NCBI RefSeq assembly: GCF_000308575.1
Contig: NZ_BAFZ01000002.1
Coordinates: forward strand, 1-64,000
Source of the DNA: Nocardia exalbida NBRC 100660
Lineage (GTDB): Bacteria; Actinomycetota; Actinomycetes; Mycobacteriales; Mycobacteriaceae
Reading direction: 5' to 3'
Length of the DNA stretch: 64,000 bases
Shown: positions 1 through 9,778 of the stretch, one piece after another
Position numbering within the stretch: the first letter of the stretch is position 1
Layout: every line of letters starts with the position of its first letter
Made by a program: the position numbers and the translations under genes
The notes under the pieces: model-generated
Told to the model about the DNA's origin: nothing
What the model saw: only the letters and a program-made list of their open reading frames with translations
Databases searched by the model: none

Positions 1-739
1 GTTCGCGCACGTTGCCGGGCAGATCGGCGGGCATCGGAGGCGGTGTCTCGCGCACGTGCTTCATCGCGACGGTGATCGCGCCGTCGCCGGTGAACGGCCG
101 CTGCCCGGCCAGCACTTCGTAACCGACCACGGCGAGTGAGTACACGTCGCTGGCCGCGGTGGCGTCCTCGCCGACCGCCTGTTCCGGTGCGATGTACTGG
201 GCGGTGCCCATCACCATGCCGGTCTTGGTCACCGGGGAGGCGTCCACCGCTTTGGCGATACCGAAGTCGGTGATCTTCACCTGGCCGGTCGGCGTGACCA
301 GGATGTTGCCCGGCTTCACGTCACGGTGCACCACGCCCGCGCGGTGCGCCACGTCCAGCGCGCGCCCGGTTTGCTCGAGCAGATCGAGTCCTTGGGCCAC
401 CGACAGCCTGCCGAGCCGGTTGAGCACGGTGTTCAGCGGCTCGCCCTGGACGAACTCCATGACGAGGTAGGCGATCTCGCTGCCCTGCGGGTCGATGGTC
501 TCGCCGTAGTCGTAGATGCCCGCGATGCCGGAGTGATTCAGCTGGGCGGTGGTCTTCGCCTCGGTGCGGAATCGATGCCGGAACGTCGGGTCGGCCGAGA
601 ACTCCGATTTCAGCACCTTGACCGCGACCCTGCGGTCGAGCCTGGTGTCCAGCGCTTCCCAGACCTGGCCCATGCCGCCGGTCGCGATCAGTCGCTGCAG
701 CCGGTATCGGTCGGCGATCATCGCACCGTTGTTCAGCAT
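1..739 (-). CDS. pknA: Serine/threonine protein kinase PknA (partial, C-terminus off window)
   Basis: Membrane-anchored Hanks-type kinase that controls cell shape, division and peptidoglycan synthesis in mycobacteria and relatives. The visible 246 residues are most of the kinase domain: Gly-rich loop [14 protein letters not shown] lysine, catalytic loop [11 protein letters not shown] and APE (in AQYIAPEQ). The sequence closely tracks M. tuberculosis PknA from memory. The start is the ATG at 739 ([15 protein letters not shown]). The activation loop, carrying Thr residues in [12 protein letters not shown], would be the autophosphorylation site. The rest of the domain, the juxtamembrane region and any pknB lie beyond position 1. 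It is the last gene visible of the fhaA-to-pknA operon, 37 bp after pbpA. Confidence 0.96.
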   Translation of the reverse strand, partial: MLNNGAMIADRYRLQRLIATGGMGQVWEALDTRLDRRVAVKVLKSEFSADPTFRHRFRTEAKTTAQLNHSGIAGIYDYGETIDPQGSEIAYLVMEFVQGEPLNTVLNRLGRLSVAQGLDLLEQTGRALDVAHRAGVVHRDVKPGNILVTPTGQVKITDFGIAKAVDASPVTKTGMVMGTAQYIAPEQAVGEDATAASDVYSLAVVGYEVLAGQRPFTGDGAITVAMKHVRETPPPMPADLPGNVRE

Positions 740-776
740 CGAGGTCCCCGTACCTTCACTCGCACATCCATATCGT

Positions 777-2243
777 TCAGCCCCCTCGAAGACCGGCGTC
801 CAGAACCGCGCGAGCCACCGGCGCGGCGACCGAGCCACCGGTCGCGGCAAGCGCCCGGTCCCCACCGTTCTCCACGATCACCGCGATGGCGATCTTCGGG
901 TTCTGGGCGGGGGCGAACGCGATATACCAAGCGTGCGGCGGCGTGTTACGCGGGTTGGTCCCGTGTTCCGCGGTGCCGGTCTTGGACGCGATTTGATAGG
1001 GGGTCTGGCCACCTCCGGAGGTGTTGCTCTCCGACGCGATCATCAAGTTGGTTAGGGTCGACGCTACATCGGCGCTGACGGCTTGGCCGACCGAGACCGG
1101 CTTGGTCTTGGTCAGCTCGCTCAGATCCGGGCGCTGCAACTGATCGACCAGGTACGGCTCCATCCGGACGCCGCCGTTGGCGATGGTCGCCGCGACGACC
1201 GCGTTCTGCAAGGGGGTCAGCGCCACGTCGCGCTGCCCGATGCTGCTCTGCGCCAGAGCGGCGTCGTCGGAGATCGTGCCGACGGTGCTCTCCGCCACCG
1301 GCATCGGGATCCCCCGGTGCGGGCCCACACCGAACGCGGCCGCCTCGTCCTTGAGGTCCGCGGCGCCCACCTTGATGCCGAGTTCGGCGAACGCGGTGTT
1401 GCACGAGCGCCGGAACGCCTCGAACAACGAAGCGGTCGGATTCGGACCGCAGGTGGTGCCGTTGTAGTTCTCCATCGGAGTGCTGGTGCCGGGCGGTGTG
1501 AAGGTCGGGGCGGCGGTGAACTGGTCGTCGGGGGTCGCGACGCCGTTGGCCAGCGCGGCCGCGGTGACCACGACCTTGAATGTGGACCCGGGCGGGTAGG
1601 TCTGTGAGATAGCGCGATTCAACATGGGGTGGTTCGGATCCGCGCTCAGCGTTTCCCACGCCTGGGTGCCACGCGCGCCGTCGTGCCCGGACAGCAGGTT
1701 CGGGTCGTAGCTCGGCGTGGACACCATGGTGAGGATCTTGCCGGTGCTCGGCTCGATGGCCACCACCGAGCCGGTGTAGCCCTTGCTGGTCATCTGGTCG
1801 TAGGCGACCTTCTGCATCAGCGGGTTGAGCGTGGTGAGCACGTTGCCGCCGCGCGGGTCCCGGCCGGAGATCAGGTCGACGAGACGGCTGCCGAACAGCT
1901 GACTGTCGGAGCCGTTGAGCACCGAATCCTCGGCGCGCTCCAATCCGGTGCTGCCGTACTGCATCGAGTAGAAGCCGGTGGCAGGCGCGTACGCCTCCGG
2001 CTCGCTCGGGTAGGCGCGCAGGTACTTGTAGCGATCGTCGGTCGCGATCGAGCTGGCCAGCACGGTGCCGCCCGCCGAGATCTGCCCGCGCTGGCGGGCG
2101 TATTCGTCCAGCAGCACCCGGGAGTTGCGTGGATCCGAGCGCAGGTCGTCGGCCTTGATCACCTGCACGTAGGTGGCGTTCGCCAGCAGTGCGACGACCA
2201 TCACCATCACCGCGACCGCGACTCGGCGTAGTGGAGTGTTCAT
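777..2243 (-). CDS. pbpA: Penicillin-binding protein PbpA, class B transpeptidase
   Basis: D,D-transpeptidase that cross-links peptidoglycan in the periplasm, partner of the RodA glycosyltransferase encoded just upstream. It has 488 residues with one N-terminal membrane anchor (about residues 8-28, [19 protein letters not shown]). The transpeptidase domain carries the active-site serine motif PPGSTFK, an S-C-N second motif (SCNTAF) and the KTG box (SKTGTAEH). No PASTA domains follow, which matches mycobacterial PbpA. The start ATG at 2243 overlaps the rodA stop as ATGA, so the two are translationally coupled. In mycobacteria PbpA is a substrate of the kinase encoded next to it. Confidence 0.95.
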   Translation of the reverse strand: MNTPLRRVAVAVMVMVVALLANATYVQVIKADDLRSDPRNSRVLLDEYARQRGQISAGGTVLASSIATDDRYKYLRAYPSEPEAYAPATGFYSMQYGSTGLERAEDSVLNGSDSQLFGSRLVDLISGRDPRGGNVLTTLNPLMQKVAYDQMTSKGYTGSVVAIEPSTGKILTMVSTPSYDPNLLSGHDGARGTQAWETLSADPNHPMLNRAISQTYPPGSTFKVVVTAAALANGVATPDDQFTAAPTFTPPGTSTPMENYNGTTCGPNPTASLFEAFRRSCNTAFAELGIKVGAADLKDEAAAFGVGPHRGIPMPVAESTVGTISDDAALAQSSIGQRDVALTPLQNAVVAATIANGGVRMEPYLVDQLQRPDLSELTKTKPVSVGQAVSADVASTLTNLMIASESNTSGGGQTPYQIASKTGTAEHGTNPRNTPPHAWYIAFAPAQNPKIAIAVIVENGGDRALAATGGSVAAPVARAVLDAGLRGG

Positions 2244-3724
2244 GTCAGCGGCCCCGCATCCGGTCGTCCCCCGTCGCGGCGCAGCAGTTCGGTCTGCGCG
2301 TCGGCGATCGGCGCCGGTTCCTTCTTACGCACCGGGGCGGGTGCGCGGGCGGCGTCGGAGACCTTGATCAGCAACGCCAGCAATGCGTAGTTGGCCAACA
2401 GCGAGGAGCCACCGTAGGACATGAACGGAGTGGTGAGACCGGTCAGCGGAATCAGCTTGGTCACACCCCCGACCACGACGAACAGCTGGATCGCGATGGT
2501 GAACGACAGACCGGCCGCGAGCAGCTTGCCGAAGCTGTCGCGCACCGCGAGGGCGGTGCGCAGCCCGCGCACCACGAACACCAGGAACAGCATCAGCACT
2601 GCGGCGAGCCCGATCAGGCCGAGCTCCTCGCCGATCGTGGTGACGATGAAGTCGGTCTTGGCGAAGGGCACCTGGCTGGGCCTGCCGCTCCCGAGGCCGG
2701 TTCCGGCGAGACCGCCGGTGGCCAGGCCGAACAGTGACTGCGAGATCTGATAGCCGGTGTTGTTGTAGTCGTCGAACGGGTGCAGCCAGGTCTCCACCCG
2801 GACCCGCACGTGACCGAACAACTGGTAGGCGAAGATGAATCCGAGTGCGAGCAGCCCGCCGCCGATGACCAGCCAGCCGACCCGTTCGGTGGCGATGTAG
2901 AGCATCACGAGCACCGTGCTGAAGATCAGCAGCGAGGTACCGAGATCCTTCTCGAACACCAGCACGCCGATGCAGACGATCCAGACGGCCAGGATCGGGC
3001 CGAGGTCGCGGCCGCGCGGGAACTCCATGCCCAGGACGTGACGCCCGGCGGCGGTGAAGATCTCGCGCTTGGCCACCAGCACCGAGGCGAAGAAGATGAT
3101 CAGCAGGATCTTCGCGAACTCACCCGGCTGGACGCTGAACCCGGGCAGCCGGATCCAGATCTTCGCGCCGTTGGTCTCGGAGAACGCGCTGGGCAGCAGC
3201 GCCGGGATGGCCAGCGCGACGAGGCCGATGAGGCCGAGGGTGTAGCTGTAGCGGGCGAGCGTGCGGTAGTCGCGCAGGGCGATCAGCAGGGTGATGAACA
3301 CCAGTGTGCCCAGCGCGGTCCACAGGATCTGCTGATTGGCGTCGGGGGAGGGGGTCGCCCACGAGTTGTAGGCGGCGGTCTGCTGGTCGGCCAGGTCGAG
3401 CCGATGGATCAGCACGAGACCGAGTCCGTTGAGCAACGCGACGATCGGCAGCAGCAGCGGGTCGGCGAACGGGGCGAACCGACGCACGGCCAGGTGCGCC
3501 ACCGCGAACAGCGCCAGGTAGGCCAGACCGTACTTGGCGATATCCCAGGTGATCGACTGTTCTTGACTGGCCTCGACCAGGAAGAGGGACACGGTGGTGA
3601 TGACTGCTGCCGCCCCGAGCAGCAGCAGTTCCGCGTTTCGTCTGGTGCTCGGCGGTGGCGCGGGAGCGAAGCCGCCCGGGGGACTGGGAAAAGCCCCAGC
3701 CGACGGCGGTGCCGGCGCGGACAT
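2240..3724 (-). CDS. rodA: RodA/FtsW-type peptidoglycan polymerase (SEDS family)
   Basis: Multi-spanning membrane glycosyltransferase that polymerises lipid II, working with PbpA in elongation growth. It has 494 residues: a Pro-rich cytosolic N-terminus of about 25 residues, roughly 12 hydrophobic segments, and a short polar tail. Family signatures include [19 protein letters not shown] (extracytoplasmic loop and following helix) and the C-terminal [15 protein letters not shown]. The ATG at 3724 overlaps the pstP stop (TGATG), and its own stop overlaps the pbpA start. Confidence 0.95.
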   Translation of the reverse strand: MSAPAPPSAGAFPSPPGGFAPAPPPSTRRNAELLLLGAAAVITTVSLFLVEASQEQSITWDIAKYGLAYLALFAVAHLAVRRFAPFADPLLLPIVALLNGLGLVLIHRLDLADQQTAAYNSWATPSPDANQQILWTALGTLVFITLLIALRDYRTLARYSYTLGLIGLVALAIPALLPSAFSETNGAKIWIRLPGFSVQPGEFAKILLIIFFASVLVAKREIFTAAGRHVLGMEFPRGRDLGPILAVWIVCIGVLVFEKDLGTSLLIFSTVLVMLYIATERVGWLVIGGGLLALGFIFAYQLFGHVRVRVETWLHPFDDYNNTGYQISQSLFGLATGGLAGTGLGSGRPSQVPFAKTDFIVTTIGEELGLIGLAAVLMLFLVFVVRGLRTALAVRDSFGKLLAAGLSFTIAIQLFVVVGGVTKLIPLTGLTTPFMSYGGSSLLANYALLALLIKVSDAARAPAPVRKKEPAPIADAQTELLRRDGGRPDAGPLT

Positions 3725-5235
3725 CAGTCCGTCACCCGGCAGTTCTCCCCCGTGGTCTGGGGATTGGGCGAGGTGCTCGACGGCGTGGCAGGAGCCTCCG
3801 ACTTGGTCGGCGTCTTGATCTCGGTGCCCCTGGCGTCACCCTGTTCCGGTGCAGGCACCGGTGCCGGTGCAGGCGCGGGTGTGGTGGTGACCGGTGCGGG
3901 CGGAGCGCCGTTGGGCGCGGGCGGTGTGGGCTCGGCGGACGGGACGACTCCCGGCTGCGGCGCCGATTCCTTGACCGGGCACGGCGGCAGCAGTTCTCGC
4001 TGAGCGAGATAGGTCATCGAGTCCCTGGCCTTGTCCAGCGAACCGGGCGGCAATCCCTTGTCCACCTGGTCACGGCCGGTCTGCTTCAGATCACTGACCT
4101 TCAGCGGCTTGCACGAGGAGGGCGAATCCGCGCCGGGCTCGGACAGGGTGAGTTCACCGTTGCGGGTCACGCACCCGACCAGGTTCACGTCATGGATCGA
4201 ATAGCCGAGGATCGACCCGGGCAACCCGCGCAGGATCACCACCGAACCGTCGTCGGCGCCGACGTAGTAATTGCTGCGGATCATCTTGTAGCCGACCACG
4301 AGCCCCACACAGACGGCGGCGACGAGCGCCAGCGCGAGCACGATCCAGCGCAGCCGGTGCGACTTCTTCGCGGGCGGCTCGGGCGCGGCGGCGGCCCGGC
4401 GCGGCGCCGAGCGCGGCGGACGCAGGGCGGAGGCCCGGCCCGCGGCGGTGTTGGGCGGAGGAGTGTCCTCGTCGACGCCGGACGCGGCGCCCGCCACGAT
4501 CGGGTGGCTCTGGCCGTAGTCCAGATCGATGACGTCGGCCACGACGACGGTCACGTTGTCCGGACCGCCGCTGCGCAACGCCAGCTCGATGAGCCGGTCG
4601 GCGCACTCGTCGGTGGTGCCCTCGCGCATCGTGTTCGCGATGGTCTCGTCGCTGACCACGTCCGAGAGACCGTCGGAGCACAGCAGGTAGCGGTCGCCTG
4701 CGCGCGATTCGCGCATGATCAGCGTCGGCTCGATCTCGTTGCCGGTGAGCGCGCGCATGATCAGCGAACGCTGCGGGTGCGTGTGCGCCTGCTCCGGTGT
4801 GATCCTGCCCTCATCGACCAGCGACTGGACGAATGTGTCGTCCCGGGTGATCTGGGCCAGCTCGCCGCCGCGCAACAGATAGGCGCGAGAGTCGCCGATG
4901 TGCACGAGGCCGAGTTTCTTGCCCGCGAACAGGATTGCCGTGAGCGTGGTGCCCATGCCGTCGAGCTCGGGCTCCTCCTCGACCTGATCGGCGATGGCGG
5001 CGTTGCCTTCTCGGGTCGCCGCGTCGAGCTTGCCGAGCAGATCGTCGCCGGGTTCGTCGTCGTCGAGGTGGGCGAGCGCGGCGATCATCAACTGGGACGC
5101 GACTTCTCCCGCGGCATGGCCACCCATGCCGTCGGCGAGTGCGAGCAGCCGGGCGCCCGCGTACACGGAGTCTTCGTTGTTGCCTCGGACGAGACCACGG
5201 TCGCTGCGCGCTGCGTAGCGGAGAACAAGTGTCAC
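3724..5235 (-). CDS. pstP: PP2C-family Ser/Thr phosphatase PstP
   Basis: The phosphatase that reverses PknA/PknB phosphorylation. It has 503 residues. The N-terminal PP2C domain (about 1-240) shows the metal-binding motifs [43 protein letters not shown] and [11 protein letters not shown] transmembrane helix lies near residues 295-317 ([20 protein letters not shown]), followed by an extracytoplasmic region and a Pro/Thr/Ala-rich tail ending in a single Cys motif. The start is GTG at 5235, inside a GTGA overlap with the fhaB stop. It aligns without gaps to the start of the M. tuberculosis core ([17 protein letters not shown]). Confidence 0.95.
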   Translation of the reverse strand: MTLVLRYAARSDRGLVRGNNEDSVYAGARLLALADGMGGHAAGEVASQLMIAALAHLDDDEPGDDLLGKLDAATREGNAAIADQVEEEPELDGMGTTLTAILFAGKKLGLVHIGDSRAYLLRGGELAQITRDDTFVQSLVDEGRITPEQAHTHPQRSLIMRALTGNEIEPTLIMRESRAGDRYLLCSDGLSDVVSDETIANTMREGTTDECADRLIELALRSGGPDNVTVVVADVIDLDYGQSHPIVAGAASGVDEDTPPPNTAAGRASALRPPRSAPRRAAAAPEPPAKKSHRLRWIVLALALVAAVCVGLVVGYKMIRSNYYVGADDGSVVILRGLPGSILGYSIHDVNLVGCVTRNGELTLSEPGADSPSSCKPLKVSDLKQTGRDQVDKGLPPGSLDKARDSMTYLAQRELLPPCPVKESAPQPGVVPSAEPTPPAPNGAPPAPVTTTPAPAPAPVPAPEQGDARGTEIKTPTKSEAPATPSSTSPNPQTTGENCRVTD

Positions 5236-5699
5236 GATCGCAGCTCGATCACTGTTTTGCCGACACGAACAGGCGTGCCGAGTGGAACACGGACGGCGGT
5301 GGTGACTTTCGCGCGATCGAGGTAAGTGCCGTTCGTCGAGCCGAGGTCTTCCACGTACCAGTCGTCACCACGCGGAGACAGTCGCGCATGCCTGGTCGAG
5401 GCGTAATCATCGGTGAGTACCAGCGTGGAGTCGTCCGCACGCCCGATCAGCACCGGTTGGGTGCCGAGCGAGATGCGGGTGCCGGCGAGTGAACCCTGAG
5501 TCACCACAAGAAATTTGGCGCCCTTCTGGCCCCGGCTGAAGGAAGGCAGCACCGCGGAACCGCGTGCGGCCCTGGGCTGAATCCGAATGCCGGATGCCGC
5601 GTAGATGTCGCTGCGCAACGTGCGCAGCACAGCCCACACGAACAACCACAACAGCAGAAGGAACCCCGCACGGGTCAGTTGCAGGATCAGTCCCTGCAC
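5232..5699 (-). CDS. fhaB: FHA-domain membrane protein FhaB (FipA)
   Basis: Phosphothreonine-reading adaptor that links the kinase/phosphatase pair to the division and elongation machinery. It has 155 residues: one N-terminal transmembrane helix (LTRAGFLLLLWLFVWAVL), a short linker, and a C-terminal FHA domain ([28 protein letters not shown]). The start is GTG at 5699 (VQGLILQLTRAG), not the longer ORF upstream. An AGGAGGTGG ribosome site sits just before this GTG, and mycobacterial FhaB begins at the same residue. The stop overlaps pstP. Confidence 0.94.
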   Translation of the reverse strand: MQGLILQLTRAGFLLLLWLFVWAVLRTLRSDIYAASGIRIQPRAARGSAVLPSFSRGQKGAKFLVVTQGSLAGTRISLGTQPVLIGRADDSTLVLTDDYASTRHARLSPRGDDWYVEDLGSTNGTYLDRAKVTTAVRVPLGTPVRVGKTVIELRS

Positions 5700-5904
5700 G
5701 GCGCTCCACCTCCTGTTCGACCGTGTACGTCGGTGCCGTAGGTGCGGTTCGACCACCCCCACCAGCCTGCTGGTCTTGCCGGCCCCGGTATCGGCGCCGC
5801 GCGTGTGTAGGCAGCATCATAGGGCCGTCGGTCGAGTTCGATCACGATACGGCCGACGAATCCCTCGAGAGCCATGTCGTGACCTGCACCGCGAGCTTAC
5901 GGGA

Positions 5905-7308
5905 TCAGACGATACGGATCAGGATCTCGGAGTGCCCGGCACGGATGACGTCGCCGTCGGCGAGCTGCCAGTCCTGCACGGGGGAGCCGTTCACCAGGGT
6001 GCCGTTGGTGGAGCCGAGGTCGGACAACATCGCGGTCTGCCCGTCCCAGCGCACCTCGATGTGCCTGCGCGACACGCCCGTGTCGGGCAGGCGGAAGTGC
6101 GCGTCCTGGCCGCGGCCGATGATGTTGCTGCCTTCCCGCAGCTGGTAAGTCCGGCCGCTGCCGTCGTCCAGCTGGAGGGTCGCCGAGTAGCCCGAACCGG
6201 CCTGCGGCGCGGCGCCGTAGCCCTGGCCGCCCGCGTAAGCCTGCGGCGCGCCGTATCCGGGTTGCTGCGAATACGCCTGACCGTAGCCGCCCTGGTCGTC
6301 CTGACCGTAGCCACCTTGATCGGCGTAGCTCTGATCGCCGTAGCTCGGATCGGTGTATCCCGACTGCCCGTATCCGGGCTGACCATAGCCTGGCTGGCCG
6401 TAGCCCGGCTCGGCGTAGCCCTGCTGGCCGTAACCGGCATCGCTGTAGCCCTGCTGGCCATAGGCTTGGTCGGCGTAGCCCTGCTGGCCGTAGCCCTGGT
6501 CGCCGTAGCCTTGCTGGCCGTAACCGCGTTCGGCGTAGCCGCCCTGCTGGCCGTAGCCCGGCTCGCCGTAACCGGCTTGCTGGCCGTAGCCGGATTCGCC
6601 GTAACCCTGCTGCCCGTAGCCCTGACCGCCCTGGCCACCCTGGGGGTAGTCGTAGCCGTTCTGGTAATCGCCGTAACCCTGCTGTGCGTCCGGAGCCTGG
6701 TAATCCGCCCCGTACGCGCCACCGCGGCCGTAGTCGTCGCGGTACGCGCCGTTCTGCGCACCGCCGCGACCGGCAGGCGGTGGAGCGTACCCGCGGTTGC
6801 GTGGATCGGACTCCGCGGGCTCACGGCTCGGGTCGTAGCCTGAGTTCTGCGTCATGGGGCCAGCTCCTGGTTGCGGGTTTGCAGGTCGTTGTGGCGGTGA
6901 TTCGGGGCCGCGAGCCGCGCCGGCTCTGTGGCCGGCGTCGGGATCGACGCGGCCACTCGCCCTGAACTGTCCGGTGTGCAGCGTAGGTGATGCCTCGAAC
7001 GCCACGTGTACTTCGCCGTAGGTCTGCCAGCCTTGTTCGCGGATGTAGTCCTGCAGGTGTTTGGCGAACGCGCGGGTGGTGAGGTCGTGGTCGGCGTCCA
7101 ACTGCTGGTGATCGGAGGAGTTGATCGTGATCACATAGCTGTTGGGTGCCAGCAGATGCCCTCCGCCCACGTCTTGGACATGATCGGCGGCCTCGCGTTG
7201 CAGCGCCGCCTCCACCTCCTGGGGCACGACACTGCCGCCGAACACTCGGGCGAACACGTCACCGACGGCGCCTTGCAGGCGACGCTCGAATCGCGAAACG
7301 ATGCCCAT
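5905..7308 (-). CDS. fhaA: FHA-domain protein FhaA
   Basis: Cytosolic FHA adaptor. In mycobacteria it binds phosphorylated MviN and regulates peptidoglycan synthesis. It has 467 residues. Residues 1-120 are the DUF3662 domain ([20 protein letters not shown]). A low-complexity Gly/Tyr/Gln-rich region of repeated GYGQQGY-type units fills about residues 180-360. The C-terminal FHA domain has [20 protein letters not shown] and [10 protein letters not shown]. The ATG at 7308 is preceded by GGGAGG at a 5-nt spacing and is preferred to the TTG codon just upstream. It is the first gene of the minus-strand operon, 205 bp before fhaB. Confidence 0.95.
   Translation of the reverse strand: MGIVSRFERRLQGAVGDVFARVFGGSVVPQEVEAALQREAADHVQDVGGGHLLAPNSYVITINSSDHQQLDADHDLTTRAFAKHLQDYIREQGWQTYGEVHVAFEASPTLHTGQFRASGRVDPDAGHRAGAARGPESPPQRPANPQPGAGPMTQNSGYDPSREPAESDPRNRGYAPPPAGRGGAQNGAYRDDYGRGGAYGADYQAPDAQQGYGDYQNGYDYPQGGQGGQGYGQQGYGESGYGQQAGYGEPGYGQQGGYAERGYGQQGYGDQGYGQQGYADQAYGQQGYSDAGYGQQGYAEPGYGQPGYGQPGYGQSGYTDPSYGDQSYADQGGYGQDDQGGYGQAYSQQPGYGAPQAYAGGQGYGAAPQAGSGYSATLQLDDGSGRTYQLREGSNIIGRGQDAHFRLPDTGVSRRHIEVRWDGQTAMLSDLGSTNGTLVNGSPVQDWQLADGDVIRAGHSEILIRIV
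6290..6640 (-). repeat. Gly-Tyr-Gln repeat tract inside fhaA
   Basis: About 25 imperfect units of 12-24 bp encode GYGQQGY(A/S/G)(D/E) variants such as [11 protein letters not shown] and [11 protein letters not shown]. On the plus strand the units read as repeated CCGTAGCC and CTGCTGGCC words. The tract is longer and more regular than I recall for the mycobacterial homologue and is a likely site of length variation. Confidence 0.9.
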
Positions 7309-7349
7309 CAAGGCCTCCCTTCGGTGCGCGTCTCTTCCTGATTCGTAAC

Positions 7350-7376
7350 AACGACACGCGTGTATGGCGTGTCGTT
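7350..7376. promoter_or_regulatory. Perfect 9-bp inverted repeat upstream of fhaA
   Basis: AACGACACG and CGTGTCGTT flank a 9-nt spacer. The repeat lies 42-68 bp upstream of the fhaA ATG. It could be an operator for a dimeric regulator or a hairpin in the leader RNA. The sequence does not decide between them. Confidence 0.5.
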
Positions 7377-7533
7377 AATCGACCACGTTCATTGCATGAT
7401 ATCCACGATCGTCCACACCTGTAACTCTTGGCGACGGCCTCGGGTTCCCGGGGCTGTCCAGCCCCCCGGTCAGGCCTCTGAAATGGCGATTTCGTATCCG
7501 GCGCGAGGCCGTGATACTGTCTCCCAGTCGCTC

Positions 7534-7616
7534 GGGCGAGTGGCGGAATGGCAGACGCGCTGGCTTCAGGTGCCAGTGTCCTTCGGGACGTGGGGGTTCA
7601 AGTCCCCCTTCGCCCA
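7534..7616 (+). tRNA. tRNA-Leu (anticodon CAG)
   Basis: Class II cloverleaf. The acceptor stem is GGGCGAG/TTCGCCC with one G-T pair at its end. The anticodon arm is CTGGC-TTCAGGT-GCCAG with anticodon CAG. The long variable arm has stem GTCC/GGAC around TTCG. The T arm is GGGGG-TTCAAGT-CCCCC. No CCA is encoded. It lies next to fhaA, as leuT does in M. tuberculosis. Confidence 0.97.
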
Positions 7617-7621
7617 CAGAC

Positions 7622-7664
7622 GGGAAAGCCGCGTATCGGATTGGTACTGATACGCGGCTTTCCC
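7622..7664 (+). terminator. Rho-independent terminator of tRNA-Leu
   Basis: A 16-bp perfect stem, GGGAAAGCCGCGTATC paired with GATACGCGGCTTTCCC, has an 11-nt loop and is followed by TATTTT. It begins 5 nt after the mature tRNA end. Confidence 0.93.
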
Positions 7665-7704
7665 TATTTTCGTGTTACGAAACGCTGCGCTCGGCCCGCG
7701 TCGG

Positions 7705-8133
7705 TCAGTGCCCTCCCACAGCGGGTAATACTCCGAGCTGCTGAAGGAACCCCAGCACGTCCTTGTCGGACCACTTCTCGGCGATCTTGCCGTCCGCGAT
7801 CCGGTGGATCGCGGTGCCGGTCATCGTCAATTCGTTTCCGGTCGCCGGTATCCCCGGTAGGTCCCCGGTATGGCGGCCGTACGCGGTGAGTCGTGTCACG
7901 ACCCGGTCGCCCTCCGCGAGCTGATCCTCGATCACGTGCCTCCCGGGAGTGGCGTCCCAGAACATGCGAAAGGCCTGTTTGAGGCCCTCGCGGCCGGTGG
8001 CGAGGCCGGGAAACGGCGGCGGCGAGTGGTCGAGGTAATCCTCCGCGACGAGGTCGTCCATCGCGTCGACGTTCCCCGCGTCGATCTCCTGATAGAACCG
8101 GCGGACCAGCGCCTTGTTGGCTTCCAGCGACAT
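7705..8133 (-). CDS. SnoaL-like / ester cyclase family protein
   Basis: A 142-residue protein with an NTF2-like cone fold typical of SnoaL polyketide cyclases and unassigned ester cyclase relatives. Recognisable family features are LVRRFYQEIDAGNVDAMDDLVAEDYLDHS near the N-terminus, GREGLKQAFRMFW, and the C-terminal GTAIHRIADGKIAEKWSDKD. The start is the ATG at 8133 (MSLEANKAL), preceded by GGAAGG. A longer reading from 8208 has no ribosome site. It stands 147 bp after the candidate immunity gene on the same strand, so co-transcription is possible. No pathway partner is visible and the substrate is unknown. Confidence 0.85.
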   Translation of the reverse strand: MSLEANKALVRRFYQEIDAGNVDAMDDLVAEDYLDHSPPPFPGLATGREGLKQAFRMFWDATPGRHVIEDQLAEGDRVVTRLTAYGRHTGDLPGIPATGNELTMTGTAIHRIADGKIAEKWSDKDVLGFLQQLGVLPAVGGH

Positions 8134-8280
8134 GATCGACCTTCCTGCTCGGGTGCCGGGCGGCGAACGGCCGTTGTGTACCCGAGTGTCGCGCCGCGCG
8201 GACAGCAACTTCTACCAACAGAGCTCACAATATCGAAAAAGCATGTCGGCGAACTGTTGGCAAAGATTCCTGCTCGGCTG

Positions 8281-9774
8281 TCAGGCCACCGGGGCGTGGC
8301 GATCGAGGAAGCGCTGCTCGAACCCGGCGATGAACTGCGCCTGATCGACTGCCGAAGACGAGTGCGCGAACTCGCCGTCGTCGGCGACGTAGAAGACCGC
8401 CCGGCGGGCCTGAGCGTTCGCGGGCACGTGCACCATCCAGCCGAAGCGGAAGCGCTCGGCGCTCAGCTGCGACAGCGGATACCCGGTGGTGTCCAGCTGC
8501 CGTCCGGTGATGTAGTCCCGTACCCGGCCGATCGCCTGTGCGGCGGGCATCGGCTCGGGCACGGTGGACAGCAGCCCGGCCGCCGAGAACTGATAGAGCG
8601 CGCCGTCGATGTCATAGCGGCCGTCATCGGCGAATACGGCGACCAGCGCCGATCGCGTCACCCTTCCTGTCTCGGCCGCGGACAACAACGCGTCTATAGC
8701 CTCCGGCGCGTCCCTTCCCGCGCTGTTCGCGAGCAGACCCGCCACGATCTTGATCGCCGTCTCCCGGGTCCACATGCCCGGCACGGCGGGCGCGCACTCC
8801 TGTGCGGGCGGTGACTGCCCCCGGTACCAGCGCCCCGCTTCCCACCAGTAGCAGAACGACAGCAGGCCGGATGCCGCCCGCGGGTTCAAGACCGGGTCGG
8901 CCACCCAGTCCGGCGCGCCGCTGTACAACTGCGGCATCGGTGCGCCCGCGTTGTACACCGCGGCCAAGGTCGGCGCGTTCCACACACCGCCGGACAACAC
9001 GGCCCGCCCGGCCGGGAGCGCATGCAATGTCGATCCCCCGCGCGCGGTGCCTTCGAATACGCCTACCCAGGGCAGCATCCGCGGGCCCCATTCCGACCGC
9101 GCCGCCACGAAGGCCGCGGCGATCGTCGTCCAACGCGACCACATCTGCGGGAACGGCGGGAACTCGTTCTCCGCGAGTACCGCCCACACCTGTTCGGCCC
9201 GGTCGGCGCGCGCCTGGGCGGCGGCCTGCTGCGGGGTGCGCCGCTGCCGGTCGCCATGGCCGATGTACGCGGCCAACCACACGGGCACCTTCGCGCGCGG
9301 ATACGCCGCGAGGTCGGCGCGGTACGCCTCCGGCACGAACAGTTGACCGTCCGGGAAGGGCTCGTCGCCGTAGTCGTACGCGACTTCGATCCGGCCGGAA
9401 CTCGTCATTGCCAGCAGCAGACGCCACCAGGGTTCCGCGCCGGAGCCGGCCGAGATCGCACGGTGCTCCCGGACGATGGCAAGCACCGGCTCCGGCGGGT
9501 CTACCCGTATCGCCTGTTCGCCAACGGCATACACGAGGTGGGCGATCTCACCCACCACCGTGACAGCGAACGCCGCGTCCACCCGCTGCCACCCCGTCGG
9601 CGCGTGTGCCGCCAGCGCACGAGCGAGCGGGTGTTCGACGGTCAGCCCACCGGGTTCGTCTGCCACGCCGTCCTCCGTATCGATGTCGAGCCATTGGTCT
9701 CGCCGCCCATCGCCGAGTGAGCAATGCGCGTCGGCGGTGGCAGCGGACGTCGAAGATAGCCCGGGGTGCGGCAT
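8281..9774 (-). CDS. Candidate immunity protein for the giant toxin, two-part
   Basis: A 497-residue soluble protein with no signal peptide. Residues 30-150 resemble the YezG/DUF600-like immunity fold common beside actinobacterial toxins, including the string VAYDYGDEPFPDGQ and the following PEAYRADLAAYPRAKVPVWL. The C-terminal part (FGWMVHVP, RAVFYVADDGEFAHSSSAV, GFEQRFLDRH) resembles another small domain often found in such immunity proteins. The middle is Trp/Ala-rich and unassigned. The ATG at 9774 lies 4 bp after the stop of the 7589-residue ORF, so expression is probably coupled. An upstream in-frame extension to 9852 would overlap that ORF and is not favoured. The immunity role rests on position and fold resemblance only. 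Confidence 0.7.
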   Translation of the reverse strand: MPHPGLSSTSAATADAHCSLGDGRRDQWLDIDTEDGVADEPGGLTVEHPLARALAAHAPTGWQRVDAAFAVTVVGEIAHLVYAVGEQAIRVDPPEPVLAIVREHRAISAGSGAEPWWRLLLAMTSSGRIEVAYDYGDEPFPDGQLFVPEAYRADLAAYPRAKVPVWLAAYIGHGDRQRRTPQQAAAQARADRAEQVWAVLAENEFPPFPQMWSRWTTIAAAFVAARSEWGPRMLPWVGVFEGTARGGSTLHALPAGRAVLSGGVWNAPTLAAVYNAGAPMPQLYSGAPDWVADPVLNPRAASGLLSFCYWWEAGRWYRGQSPPAQECAPAVPGMWTRETAIKIVAGLLANSAGRDAPEAIDALLSAAETGRVTRSALVAVFADDGRYDIDGALYQFSAAGLLSTVPEPMPAAQAIGRVRDYITGRQLDTTGYPLSQLSAERFRFGWMVHVPANAQARRAVFYVADDGEFAHSSSAVDQAQFIAGFEQRFLDRHAPVA

Positions 9775-9778
9775 GCTC

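Noticed and set aside
7595..7620. Attachment-site duplicate of the tRNA-Leu 3' end
   Set aside because: A partial TTCAAGTCCC match near 15058 lies inside the giant gene and is too short. No true repeat was found in the window.
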